Positions 57,326 through 64,000 of a DNA stretch of 64,000 nucleotides are shown here, piece after piece; within the stretch, counting starts at the first letter, position 1; every line of letters begins with the position of its first letter. Source of the DNA: Allobosea psychrotolerans (GTDB lineage: Bacteria > Pseudomonadota > Alphaproteobacteria > Rhizobiales > Beijerinckiaceae). A program made the position numbers and the translations under genes. Below the pieces are notes generated by a model that worked only from the letters and a program-made list of their open reading frames with translations, did not search any database and was not told the origin of the DNA. The stretch is taken from contig NZ_PQFZ01000007.1 of NCBI RefSeq assembly GCF_002917105.1, positions 222,098 through 286,097 on the forward strand, read 5' to 3'.

Positions 57326-58783
57326 TCACTCGTAATAGCCCAGCACGGCCTTCGTCTCGAGATATTCCTCGATGCCCTCGATGCCGTATTCACGGCCATT
57401 GCCCGATTGCTTGTAGCCGCCGAACGGCGCATTCGGATCCCAGGCCGGGTGATTGATATGCACCTGCCCTGATTGGATCCGCGCCGCGACGGCGCGTGCC
57501 TGGTCAAGATTGGCGGACTGGACGTGGGCGCCCAGGCCGTAGACCGTGTCGTTGGCGATCGCGACCGCCTCATCGACAGTGTCGTAGGGGATGATCGACA
57601 GCACCGGCCCGAAGATCTCCTCCTGTGAAATTCGCATCTCCGGCCGGACATCGGAAAAGATCGTGGGGCGGGCGAAAAAGCCGGTCTCGAGGCCATCGGG
57701 GCGCCCGCTTCCGCCGACGATCAGCTTGGCGCCGTCCTCCAGGCCAGCGCGGATCATCATCTGGACGCGTTCGAACTGAGGGCGGTTGGCAATGGGGCCA
57801 TGCGTCGTATCCTCGCCAAGCGGATCGCCGACCACGATGTCCGCAACCGCCGCGACAGCCAGGCCCTCGACTTCAGCCAGCCGCGATCTCGGCACCAGCA
57901 TCCTGGTCGGAGCGCTGCAGGATTGACCCAGATTGCGGAATGCTGCTCCGACGCCCAGCGCAACGGCGCGGCCGAAATCCGCGTCGGGCAGAAGCAGGTT
58001 CGGCGACTTGCCGCCGAGTTCCTGTGCCACGCGCTTGACCGTCGGGGCCGCGGCTTGCGCGACGAGCACGCCGGCCCTTGTCGAACCGGTGATCGAGATC
58101 ATGTCGACCCCGGGATGGCGCGCAAGCCCGGCTCCGATCACAGGCCCGCTGCCGTTGACGAGATTGAACACGCCGGGCGGACACCCCGCATCCTGCGTCA
58201 CCTGCGCGAAGAGCAGCGCACTCAGGGGCGACATCTCGCTTGGCTTGAGCACGACGGTGCAGCCGGCCGCGAGCGCAGGGCCAACCTTGGCGGTGATCTG
58301 GTAGAGCGGCCAGTTCCAGGGCGTGATCAGCCCGCACACGCCGATCGGCTCGCGCAGGATCGCGGTGGTTCCGCGCCGCGTGATGAACGGGAAATCGAGG
58401 AGATTATCCCTCGCGGCGCGGATATGCTCGGCAGCCAGTTTCACCTGCACCTGGCGGGCATAGTTGATCGGCGCGCCCATCTCGGCCGTCAGCGCCTGCG
58501 CGAACAGTTCCAGCCGCGCGAGCATGAGGCCGTGGATGCGCTCGAGCAGCCTTGCACGCTCGGACGGCGCCACGGCTGCCCAGCCCGGAGCAGCAGCCCT
58601 TGCAGCCTTTACCGCCCGATCGAGGTCACTCTCGTCGCCGAGCGCCACCTCGGCGACCGCCTGCTCGGTCGCAGGATTGATGACGGCGGCCCTCTCCGTT
58701 CCGGAAGCCTGCCGCCATTCGCCGCCGATGAAGAAGCGCTCGAGAAAGCCGGCCTCGGCCAGATGGCGAACAGGTGCGGTCAT
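57326..58783 (-). CDS. NAD(P)-dependent aldehyde dehydrogenase
   Basis: 485 residues from ATG 58783, where the ATGA overlaps the stop of the FAD oxidoreductase gene. Catalytic Cys289 in GQSCSAPTR, general base Glu255 in VAQELGGKSPN, and oxyanion Asn157 in PWNWPL. Oxidises an aldehyde to its acid. The coupled FAD oxidase upstream probably makes that aldehyde, as in PuuB-PuuC pairs. Last gene of the reverse operon. Confidence 0.92.
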   Translation of the reverse strand: MTAPVRHLAEAGFLERFFIGGEWRQASGTERAAVINPATEQAVAEVALGDESDLDRAVKAARAAAPGWAAVAPSERARLLERIHGLMLARLELFAQALTAEMGAPINYARQVQVKLAAEHIRAARDNLLDFPFITRRGTTAILREPIGVCGLITPWNWPLYQITAKVGPALAAGCTVVLKPSEMSPLSALLFAQVTQDAGCPPGVFNLVNGSGPVIGAGLARHPGVDMISITGSTRAGVLVAQAAAPTVKRVAQELGGKSPNLLLPDADFGRAVALGVGAAFRNLGQSCSAPTRMLVPRSRLAEVEGLAVAAVADIVVGDPLGEDTTHGPIANRPQFERVQMMIRAGLEDGAKLIVGGSGRPDGLETGFFARPTIFSDVRPEMRISQEEIFGPVLSIIPYDTVDEAVAIANDTVYGLGAHVQSANLDQARAVAARIQSGQVHINHPAWDPNAPFGGYKQSGNGREYGIEGIEEYLETKAVLGYYE

Positions 58784-60057
58784 TGGAAGCGGTCCTTGAT
58801 CCGATAGTAGGCGCCGACCAGAGGCAGGAACCAGGGCGAGCCGAAATGGCCGGGGATCGCCGGCCAATCGAAATCCTTCCACGGATTGAGCTCGACGCGA
58901 CCGTCCATCACCTCCGCCATGATGGTGCCCATCAGCGTCGACATCTGCGTGCCGTGGCCGCTATAGCCCATCGAATAGTAGATGCCGTTGCGTTCCCCGG
59001 CTCGCGGCAGGCGATCCCTGGTCATGTCGACCATCCCGCCCCAGCAATAGTCGATGCGCGCGGAACGAAGCTCGGGGAAGACGTCGTGGAGCGATGCTTG
59101 CAGGATGGCGCCGCTCTTCTGGTCGGAAGCCGGATTTGAGACCGCGAAGCGGGCTCGTCCGCCCAGGAGGAGGCGGTTGTCGGGAGTCGTGCGGAAATAA
59201 GTGACCAGATTCTTCGTATCGACCGCATTTCGGCGGCGTGGCAGCAGCCTGTCGAGCGTCGCGATCGGCAGCGGTTCCGTCACGATCAGGAAGGCGCCGA
59301 CGGGAACGATCCTGCGGCGTATCCAGCCGAGCGGGCCGGTATGCGAGGTGCCGCTTGCGAGCAGCACCTGCCTGGCGTTGAGCCGGCCCTTCGGCGTGTC
59401 GATGACGTGGCCGCCGCCTGATGCCGGCTTCAGGCCGGTCATCGGCGTGCGTTCGTGAATCTCGACGCCTTGCCGGGCGGCGGCTTCGGCCAGGCCGCGG
59501 ACGAAACGCCCGACATGCATGGTCGCGCTCTTGCCGTAGACGAGGCCGCCATAATAGCGCTGCGAGCCGACCTCGCTCGATAGATCGGCCTTGCTGACCA
59601 TCCATGTCTCGGCGTCGACATTGGCTGCCAGCAAGGCCTGGCCGCGCGCAAGCTTGTCGTAATGCTCGGGCTTCGCCGCGAGCTTGATCTTGCCGACCCG
59701 CGCGAAGCTGCAGTCGATCTGTTCCTCGCGAACGAGGCGTTCCACCATATCCACGCCGGCATCGAACGCGCGATAGAGCGTGTTGGCGGCATCCTTGCCG
59801 ATGCGCGCCGACATCACTCCGTAATCCTGGGCGAAGCCGTTGTTGCACATGCCGCCATTGCGCCCCGATGCGGCATGCCCGATGGTCTCGGCCTCGAGCA
59901 GGACGACGCGCGCACCCTTCCTGGCAAGGGCCAGGGCCGCCGACGATCCCGTCAGGCCACCGCCGATGACAGCGACATCGCAATGACCTGCCACGGGCCC
60001 GCTCGCGGCGCTCCTGAACGGCTCCGACGTGTCCAACCAGTAAGATGTGAGTTTCAT
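58780..60057 (-). CDS. FAD-dependent oxidoreductase (DAO family, amine-oxidase-like)
   Basis: 425 residues. FAD-binding start: CDVAVIGGGLTGSSAALALA near 26-46 and the ASGRNGGMCNNGF motif that marks the PuuB/GlpD-like DAO branch. It oxidises an amine or D-/N-substituted amino acid, giving an aldehyde or oxo acid plus ammonia and peroxide. The aldehyde dehydrogenase gene overlaps its end by 4 bases, so the two should act in sequence. Substrate unknown; gamma-glutamylputrescine oxidase is the closest well-known model. Confidence 0.88.
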   Translation of the reverse strand: MKLTSYWLDTSEPFRSAASGPVAGHCDVAVIGGGLTGSSAALALARKGARVVLLEAETIGHAASGRNGGMCNNGFAQDYGVMSARIGKDAANTLYRAFDAGVDMVERLVREEQIDCSFARVGKIKLAAKPEHYDKLARGQALLAANVDAETWMVSKADLSSEVGSQRYYGGLVYGKSATMHVGRFVRGLAEAAARQGVEIHERTPMTGLKPASGGGHVIDTPKGRLNARQVLLASGTSHTGPLGWIRRRIVPVGAFLIVTEPLPIATLDRLLPRRRNAVDTKNLVTYFRTTPDNRLLLGGRARFAVSNPASDQKSGAILQASLHDVFPELRSARIDYCWGGMVDMTRDRLPRAGERNGIYYSMGYSGHGTQMSTLMGTIMAEVMDGRVELNPWKDFDWPAIPGHFGSPWFLPLVGAYYRIKDRFQ

Positions 60058-60126
60058 GCCGACCTCGAAAAACCTGTCGATGCGACCGCTGCCGCCCGAA
60101 CGCGGCAGCCCGGACCGAAGGGAGAA

Positions 60127-61317
60127 CTACCAGCCGCGTATGCGTGGCCAGCGCGCTTCGATGTCATGGCGCCCCGACGAGATGACATTGTAGACGTCGT
60201 GTTGCGAGGCCGTGGCGCAGGCATGGTTCGGCAGGATCCACACCTTCGAGCCGACCGGCAGGTCAGGCGGCGTCGCAGCCGAGCCCGGCCTGACGAGGAT
60301 CACGCCATGCTCCTGGCTGGCCTGCCCCACGATCAGGTCCGGATAAGGCTTGCCTGACAGGTCGCAGACCAGGCCATAGCCCTGGTCGACGCGCTGGGCG
60401 GCGGTCCCCCGATCGCGCGACAGCGCCATCCACCCGGCATCGACCAGGATCCAGCCCTTTTCCGGCTTGGTGCCGACGACCGTCGCCAGGACGGCGATCG
60501 CGAGGTCATCCGTCGCGCAGACGCCGACACCATGCATCACCAGATCGAAGAACATGTACACGCCGGCCCGCATTTCCGTGACGCCGGCGAGATTCTCCGC
60601 GAAATGGGCGGTCGGCGTCGAACCGACGCTGACGATGGGGCATTCATGGCCCGCCGCCCGCAGGGTCTCAGCTGCAAGGACGGCGACGGCCCGCTCGTTT
60701 TCCGCCGCCGCCGCCAGCGCAGCGGGCGTGCTGAGGGCGTAGGACTCGCCCGCATGGGTCAAGATGCCGGCGAGCGCCACGCCCGCTTCCGCCATCTCCC
60801 GCGCGACATTGAGCAGTTCGGGATCATCTGCCCTGAGGCCGCCACGGTGGCCATCGCAATCGATCTCGATGAAGGCCGAAGGCCGCACGGCGGCGGCGCG
60901 GCCGGCGGCGCCGAGCGCCCTCGCCTGCGCGGCGGAGTCGAGAAGCAATTTCAGGTCGATTCCTGTCTTGCAGAGCGCCATCGCCCGCTGGGCTGAATCG
61001 GGCGACAGGCCGACGGCATAGGTCATGTCCGTGAACCCATGGCCCGCGAAGTACTCCGCCTCGGCAAGCGTCGAGACGGTGATCGGCCCCGTCCCCGACG
61101 GAAATGCACGACGCGCGACATCGATGGACTTGGCGGTCTTCATATGGGGACGAAGCACCACGCCCCGCGCCGCCGTCCGGTCCCGGAGCCGCTTCAGGTT
61201 CCGATCCAGCTTGTCCCGGTCGAGGAGCAGGGCCGGCGTTGCCAATCCCTGGATCGTCGCGGATTGCCGATCGGCCGTGGCGACAGCGCCATCGGCGAAC
61301 TGAGTTGAGGAGACCAT
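60127..61317 (-). CDS. D-serine dehydratase/D-threonine aldolase-like PLP enzyme
   Basis: 396 residues from ATG 61317 (MVSSTQFADG). Alanine-racemase N-terminal barrel with the PLP lysine in RPHMKTAKS near 60, then a C-terminal domain with LPNHACATAS, where the His and Cys bind zinc in D-serine dehydratase-like proteins. It acts on beta-hydroxy-D-amino acids by elimination or aldol cleavage. Gap to the FAD gene is 69 bases and to the GNAT gene 10 bases, so the set is one reverse operon. Exact substrate unknown. Confidence 0.87.
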   Translation of the reverse strand: MVSSTQFADGAVATADRQSATIQGLATPALLLDRDKLDRNLKRLRDRTAARGVVLRPHMKTAKSIDVARRAFPSGTGPITVSTLAEAEYFAGHGFTDMTYAVGLSPDSAQRAMALCKTGIDLKLLLDSAAQARALGAAGRAAAVRPSAFIEIDCDGHRGGLRADDPELLNVAREMAEAGVALAGILTHAGESYALSTPAALAAAAENERAVAVLAAETLRAAGHECPIVSVGSTPTAHFAENLAGVTEMRAGVYMFFDLVMHGVGVCATDDLAIAVLATVVGTKPEKGWILVDAGWMALSRDRGTAAQRVDQGYGLVCDLSGKPYPDLIVGQASQEHGVILVRPGSAATPPDLPVGSKVWILPNHACATASQHDVYNVISSGRHDIEARWPRIRGW

Positions 61318-61327
61318 CTGGATTTTC

Positions 61328-62242
61328 CTAGCCGAATGATTGGTTCGCCAGCGCAAAGCGCTGGGCCGGGCCGCGCAGAGGCGCCGGATCGCCGCGAACC
61401 ATGGTGAGCGCATCGCCGACCTGCTCGAGGCCAAGCGTGACGAACCAGTCGCCGAGGCCAGAGGTCGATGACGTGTCGATCCGGACGAAACGGCCTGAGA
61501 GCGGGACGAGGGCAGCCAGGATCAGGTCGCGAGCATCGCCGACATTCTCGGCGATGACCGGGCCGATGACATGGCCGCGCCCGAACAACCGGGACATGCA
61601 GTAGCCCCTGACGGCTCCGTCCCGCTCGAGGACATGGATATCGGCAAGACCCATCAGGCCTTCCAGCATCCTGGTTCTGGTCCAGCCGGTCGCCACGAAG
61701 TCGAGATCGGCGATAGCCTTGCTGTCTGCGGGCATGGCGCCCCTGACCAAAGGCGACAGCGACGCATCTGCCAGTCCGGCGAAAACGCCTTGATGCTGCT
61801 GGATGACGCCCACTGGCGCGAAGCCGCGGCGCTCATACAACAGGCGCCCCTCCTCGGTCGAATTCAGCTGGATCACCCGCGAACCGGCCGCCGCCAGGAT
61901 GGCGTCCATCAGCCGCGCCCCATAGCCGCGGCCCTGCGCGGAGCGCGAGACGATGATCATCCCTGCCATCGCGTCGCTCTCGCCATACGGCCACCAGACG
62001 GCCGTTCCGAGCACCGCGCCATCGCGGATGAGGGCGAAGCCGTGGCCGAACTCGAGCGCCACGGCCCAATCGGCAAGCCGATAGGGCCAGGACATTTCCC
62101 GCGAGAGAGCCAAGGCGCCCTCGAGATGATCTTGCGACAGCGGCAGCAAAACGACCTCGCCATCGTTCTGCTCTGCGCGTTCTAAGGCATTCGCCACGGC
62201 AAGCCTTCGTAATGATGTTGTTTGTGCGCTTGCGACGGGCAT
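61328..62242 (-). CDS. GNAT family N-acetyltransferase (two-domain)
   Basis: 304 residues from ATG 62242; a TTG five codons earlier is possible. N-terminal GNAT fold about 35-165 with the acetyl-CoA loop SRSAQGRGYGARLM, and a second domain about 175-300 similar to the C-terminal Acetyltransf_18 part of YitH-type proteins (GYCMSRLFGRGHVIGPVIAE). It may acetylate an amino acid or amine in the same pathway. A palindromic site lies upstream. Confidence 0.82.
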   Translation of the reverse strand: MPVASAQTTSLRRLAVANALERAEQNDGEVVLLPLSQDHLEGALALSREMSWPYRLADWAVALEFGHGFALIRDGAVLGTAVWWPYGESDAMAGMIIVSRSAQGRGYGARLMDAILAAAGSRVIQLNSTEEGRLLYERRGFAPVGVIQQHQGVFAGLADASLSPLVRGAMPADSKAIADLDFVATGWTRTRMLEGLMGLADIHVLERDGAVRGYCMSRLFGRGHVIGPVIAENVGDARDLILAALVPLSGRFVRIDTSSTSGLGDWFVTLGLEQVGDALTMVRGDPAPLRGPAQRFALANQSFG

Positions 62243-62288
62243 CGAACCGCGTTGCAAGGCTCTTTACGGGCGCAATGATAGTCGCGGT

Positions 62289-62308
62289 CATTAATTTTAC
62301 AATTAATG
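62289..62308. promoter_or_regulatory. Palindrome upstream of the GNAT gene, candidate operator
   Basis: CATTAAT (62289-62295), spacer TTTACA, ATTAATG (62302-62308), perfect 7-bp arms in an AT-rich island. A third half-site ATTAATG lies at 62336-62342. It is about 47 bases ahead of the GNAT start at 62242 (reverse strand). Confidence 0.45.
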
Positions 62309-62490
62309 CCAGTTTAAGCCACAATTCACCTAGCGATTAATGGCATGTCGTTCCGCACGCTCGCGCGTCGATGCGACAGGCACGGATGCGCGCAGCAACG
62401 GGCAGGCAATGGCGGGGTTCCCGGGACATATCCCGATCGAGGCCATGAGCCCTGTCATAGCCCGGGATGCCAGGGCCGCTCGGACGCGCT

Positions 62491-63420
62491 TCACAACAGG
62501 CGATCGACGATCATTTGACCGATGTAGAGATCCTGGATCGAGATGCCCGAACTGTCGAAGACCGTGATCTCGTCGGCGGCCGTCCGCCCGGGAATGCGGC
62601 CTTCCAGAGCCGCCCCCAACTGGCCCAGAATGAGCTCCCCGGCCTCGACCTGCGTGCGCACGTGCTGGAACTCGCCGATCGTGATGGATTGCGAGGGCAG
62701 ATCGCAGAACAGCCTCGCCCTCGCGAACAGGCCGACCGGCAGCTCCTGCTTGCCCGGAGCGTCCGATCCCATGCTCGCGACATGGGTCCCCGGGCGGACC
62801 CATTCCGGCTCGAAAAGAGGCGCACGCGCGGGCGTCGCCGTCACGATGATGTCAGCGGCGCGGCAGGCCTCCTCTGGCGTCGCCAGAGCCACCTCCAGAC
62901 CGTCTTCGCGACACTGCCGCACCATCGCTTCGGCCTGCGACGGATTGCGCGCAACGATGAAGACCCGCTTGATGGGGCGGATCCGCTTCAGGGCCGAGAC
63001 CTCGTGGCGCGCCTGATTGCCGGCACCGAAGATCGCCAGGGTCTCCGCATCGGGCCTGGCGAGAAGGTCCGCTGCGACCGCGTCCGCCGCTGCCGTCCGA
63101 TAGGCATTGACCCTGCCGGCTTCCACCACGGCCCTGAGGCGCCCGACCTCCTGGTCGAGCAGGATGATCGCCGAGTTGTGGCGAGGCAGGCCTCTTTCGG
63201 GATTCCGATTCCAGAACGAGCCGACTTTCAGCCCGGTGATGTCGGCGGTGGAGCCCGACTTGATGGAAAAGGTATTGCCCGGATCGGACGCACGACCAAG
63301 CACGGCCGGGAAAACCCGGCTATCATCAGAGGCAGCAGCGATCAAAGCGGCCCGAACCGCCGAAAAAGCCAACTCATGCGTGATGAGGGCGGCCGATTCT
63401 TCTTCGCTGACGAATATCAT
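62491..63420 (-). CDS. Ornithine cyclodeaminase/mu-crystallin family protein
   Basis: 309 residues from ATG 63420 (MIFVSEEESAALITHE). NAD-binding motif IFGAGNQARHEVSAL near 130, family blocks TFSIKSGSTADITGLKVGSFW and EAGRVNAYRTAAADAVAADLLA, and the Asp-rich region TVFDSSGISIQDL. Members are ornithine cyclodeaminase, L-alanine dehydrogenase, Δ1-pyrroline-2-carboxylate reductase or N-methyl amino-acid dehydrogenase, and the exact one cannot be chosen here. It lies 248 bases upstream of the GNAT gene on the same strand and may have its own promoter. Confidence 0.88.
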   Translation of the reverse strand: MIFVSEEESAALITHELAFSAVRAALIAAASDDSRVFPAVLGRASDPGNTFSIKSGSTADITGLKVGSFWNRNPERGLPRHNSAIILLDQEVGRLRAVVEAGRVNAYRTAAADAVAADLLARPDAETLAIFGAGNQARHEVSALKRIRPIKRVFIVARNPSQAEAMVRQCREDGLEVALATPEEACRAADIIVTATPARAPLFEPEWVRPGTHVASMGSDAPGKQELPVGLFARARLFCDLPSQSITIGEFQHVRTQVEAGELILGQLGAALEGRIPGRTAADEITVFDSSGISIQDLYIGQMIVDRLL

Positions 63421-63583
63421 GACGCGTTCGCATTCTTTTGACTGTGGCTGATATCGATACACCCGCTTGCCGCGTGCCGTGGAAGGCGAACCTCCTCACG
63501 CAGGCCCCGCGCTGGCCCGCGACAAGGAATGCGCTTTCCGGTAGCGACCCCGCGCAGCCATTATCGCATCATGGCAGGTCGCG

Positions 63584-64000
63584 TCATGGCAGGTCGAGGC
63601 GTGGATCGAGCGCATCGCGCAAGCCGTCGCCGACGAAGTTGAAGCTGGTCACGGCGAGCGTGATCGCGGCTCCCGGCAGGATGGCGAGCCAGGGCGCGCT
63701 GGTGAGGTAGCTTTGGGCGCCCTCCAGCATGTTGCCCCAGCTCGGCGTCGGCGGCTGGATGCCGTAGCCGAGGAAGGAGATGTAGCTCTCGGCCAGGATC
63801 GCATGGGCGACGTTCAGCGTCGCGGCCACGACGATCGGCGCAACCGCATTCGGCAGCAATTCGCGAAACATGATGCGCATATTGCTGGCCCCCATCGAGA
63901 CCGCCGCCACGGCGAAATCGCGCGTGCGCAGCGAGCGCATCTGCGCCTCGACGACGCGCGCCACCTCCATCCAGGAGGTCATCGCGATCAGCATCACGAT
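63584..64000 (-). CDS. Peptide-type ABC transporter permease (DppC-like), 5' end outside the window
   Basis: The C-terminal 138 residues are visible; the frame runs off the right edge. The coupling loop RTRDFAVAAVSMGASNMRIMFRELLPN and the ending ISFLGYGIQPPTPSWGNMLEGAQ...NFVGDGLRDALDPRL are diagnostic of DppC/OppC permeases. Its partner subunits are outside the window. It may work with the orphan binding protein at 51529. Confidence 0.9.
   Translation of the reverse strand: MVMLIAMTSWMEVARVVEAQMRSLRTRDFAVAAVSMGASNMRIMFRELLPNAVAPIVVAATLNVAHAILAESYISFLGYGIQPPTPSWGNMLEGAQSYLTSAPWLAILPGAAITLAVTSFNFVGDGLRDALDPRLDLP

Overview
The window is GC-rich, densely coded chromosomal DNA from an alphaproteobacterium, most likely a Rhizobiales (Hyphomicrobiales) member close to Bosea. 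That genus guess rests on gene style, on short interspersed repeats of a kind I associate with Rhizobiales, and on the PsiF-repeat-like secreted protein; it is not proven. I see no rRNA, tRNA, transposase, integrase, phage gene or CRISPR array.

Layout. (1) 1-10.2 kb is housekeeping and metabolic: the tail of a beta-propeller protein, a four-PAS hybrid histidine kinase with two receiver domains, an old-yellow-enzyme oxidoreductase, an M32 carboxypeptidase, an amidase, a small PsiF-like secreted protein and a membrane-anchored M23 peptidase. (2) 10.7-39.6 kb is a type VI secretion (T6SS) locus. The forward run tssK-tssL-tssM-tagF-pppA-ppkA comes first. A reverse block follows (vgrG, a VgrG-linked gene of unknown function, a small secreted protein). 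Then comes the forward run tssA-tssB-tssC-hcp-tssE-tssF-tssG-clpV, and finally reverse PAAR and tagH (FHA) genes. All core parts are present except the lipoprotein TssJ. TssL carries its own OmpA-like peptidoglycan-binding domain. Kinase PpkA, phosphatase PppA and FHA protein TagH form a threonine-phosphorylation switch, and TssL has a candidate target threonine at residue 18.

(3) 39.8-49.2 kb is one forward operon: a GntR regulator, a complete peptide-type ABC importer (binding protein, two permeases, two ATPases) and, set inside it, a short-chain dehydrogenase, a polysaccharide-deacetylase-fold hydrolase and a gamma-glutamyltransferase. (4) 49.2-50.4 kb is an Rrf2 regulator with a methyltransferase whose N-terminus is encoded by a repeat element. 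(5) 50.6-54.8 kb is a second GntR regulator with a very large perfect palindrome upstream, a second peptide-type binding protein and a second gamma-glutamyltransferase. (6) 54.9-64 kb holds the dgdA-dgdR pair (2,2-dialkylglycine decarboxylase and its LysR regulator) and a reverse set: cyclodeaminase-family enzyme, GNAT acetyltransferase, D-amino-acid PLP enzyme, FAD oxidoreductase and aldehyde dehydrogenase. The window ends inside a peptide-type permease gene.

Together, regions 3-6 look like a catabolic island for unusual peptides and amino acids (gamma-glutamyl compounds, 2-aminoisobutyrate, D-amino acids) next to a contact-dependent weapon. No classical toxin effector is visible beside the T6SS genes, so the VgrG and PAAR neighbours are the places to look for cargo.
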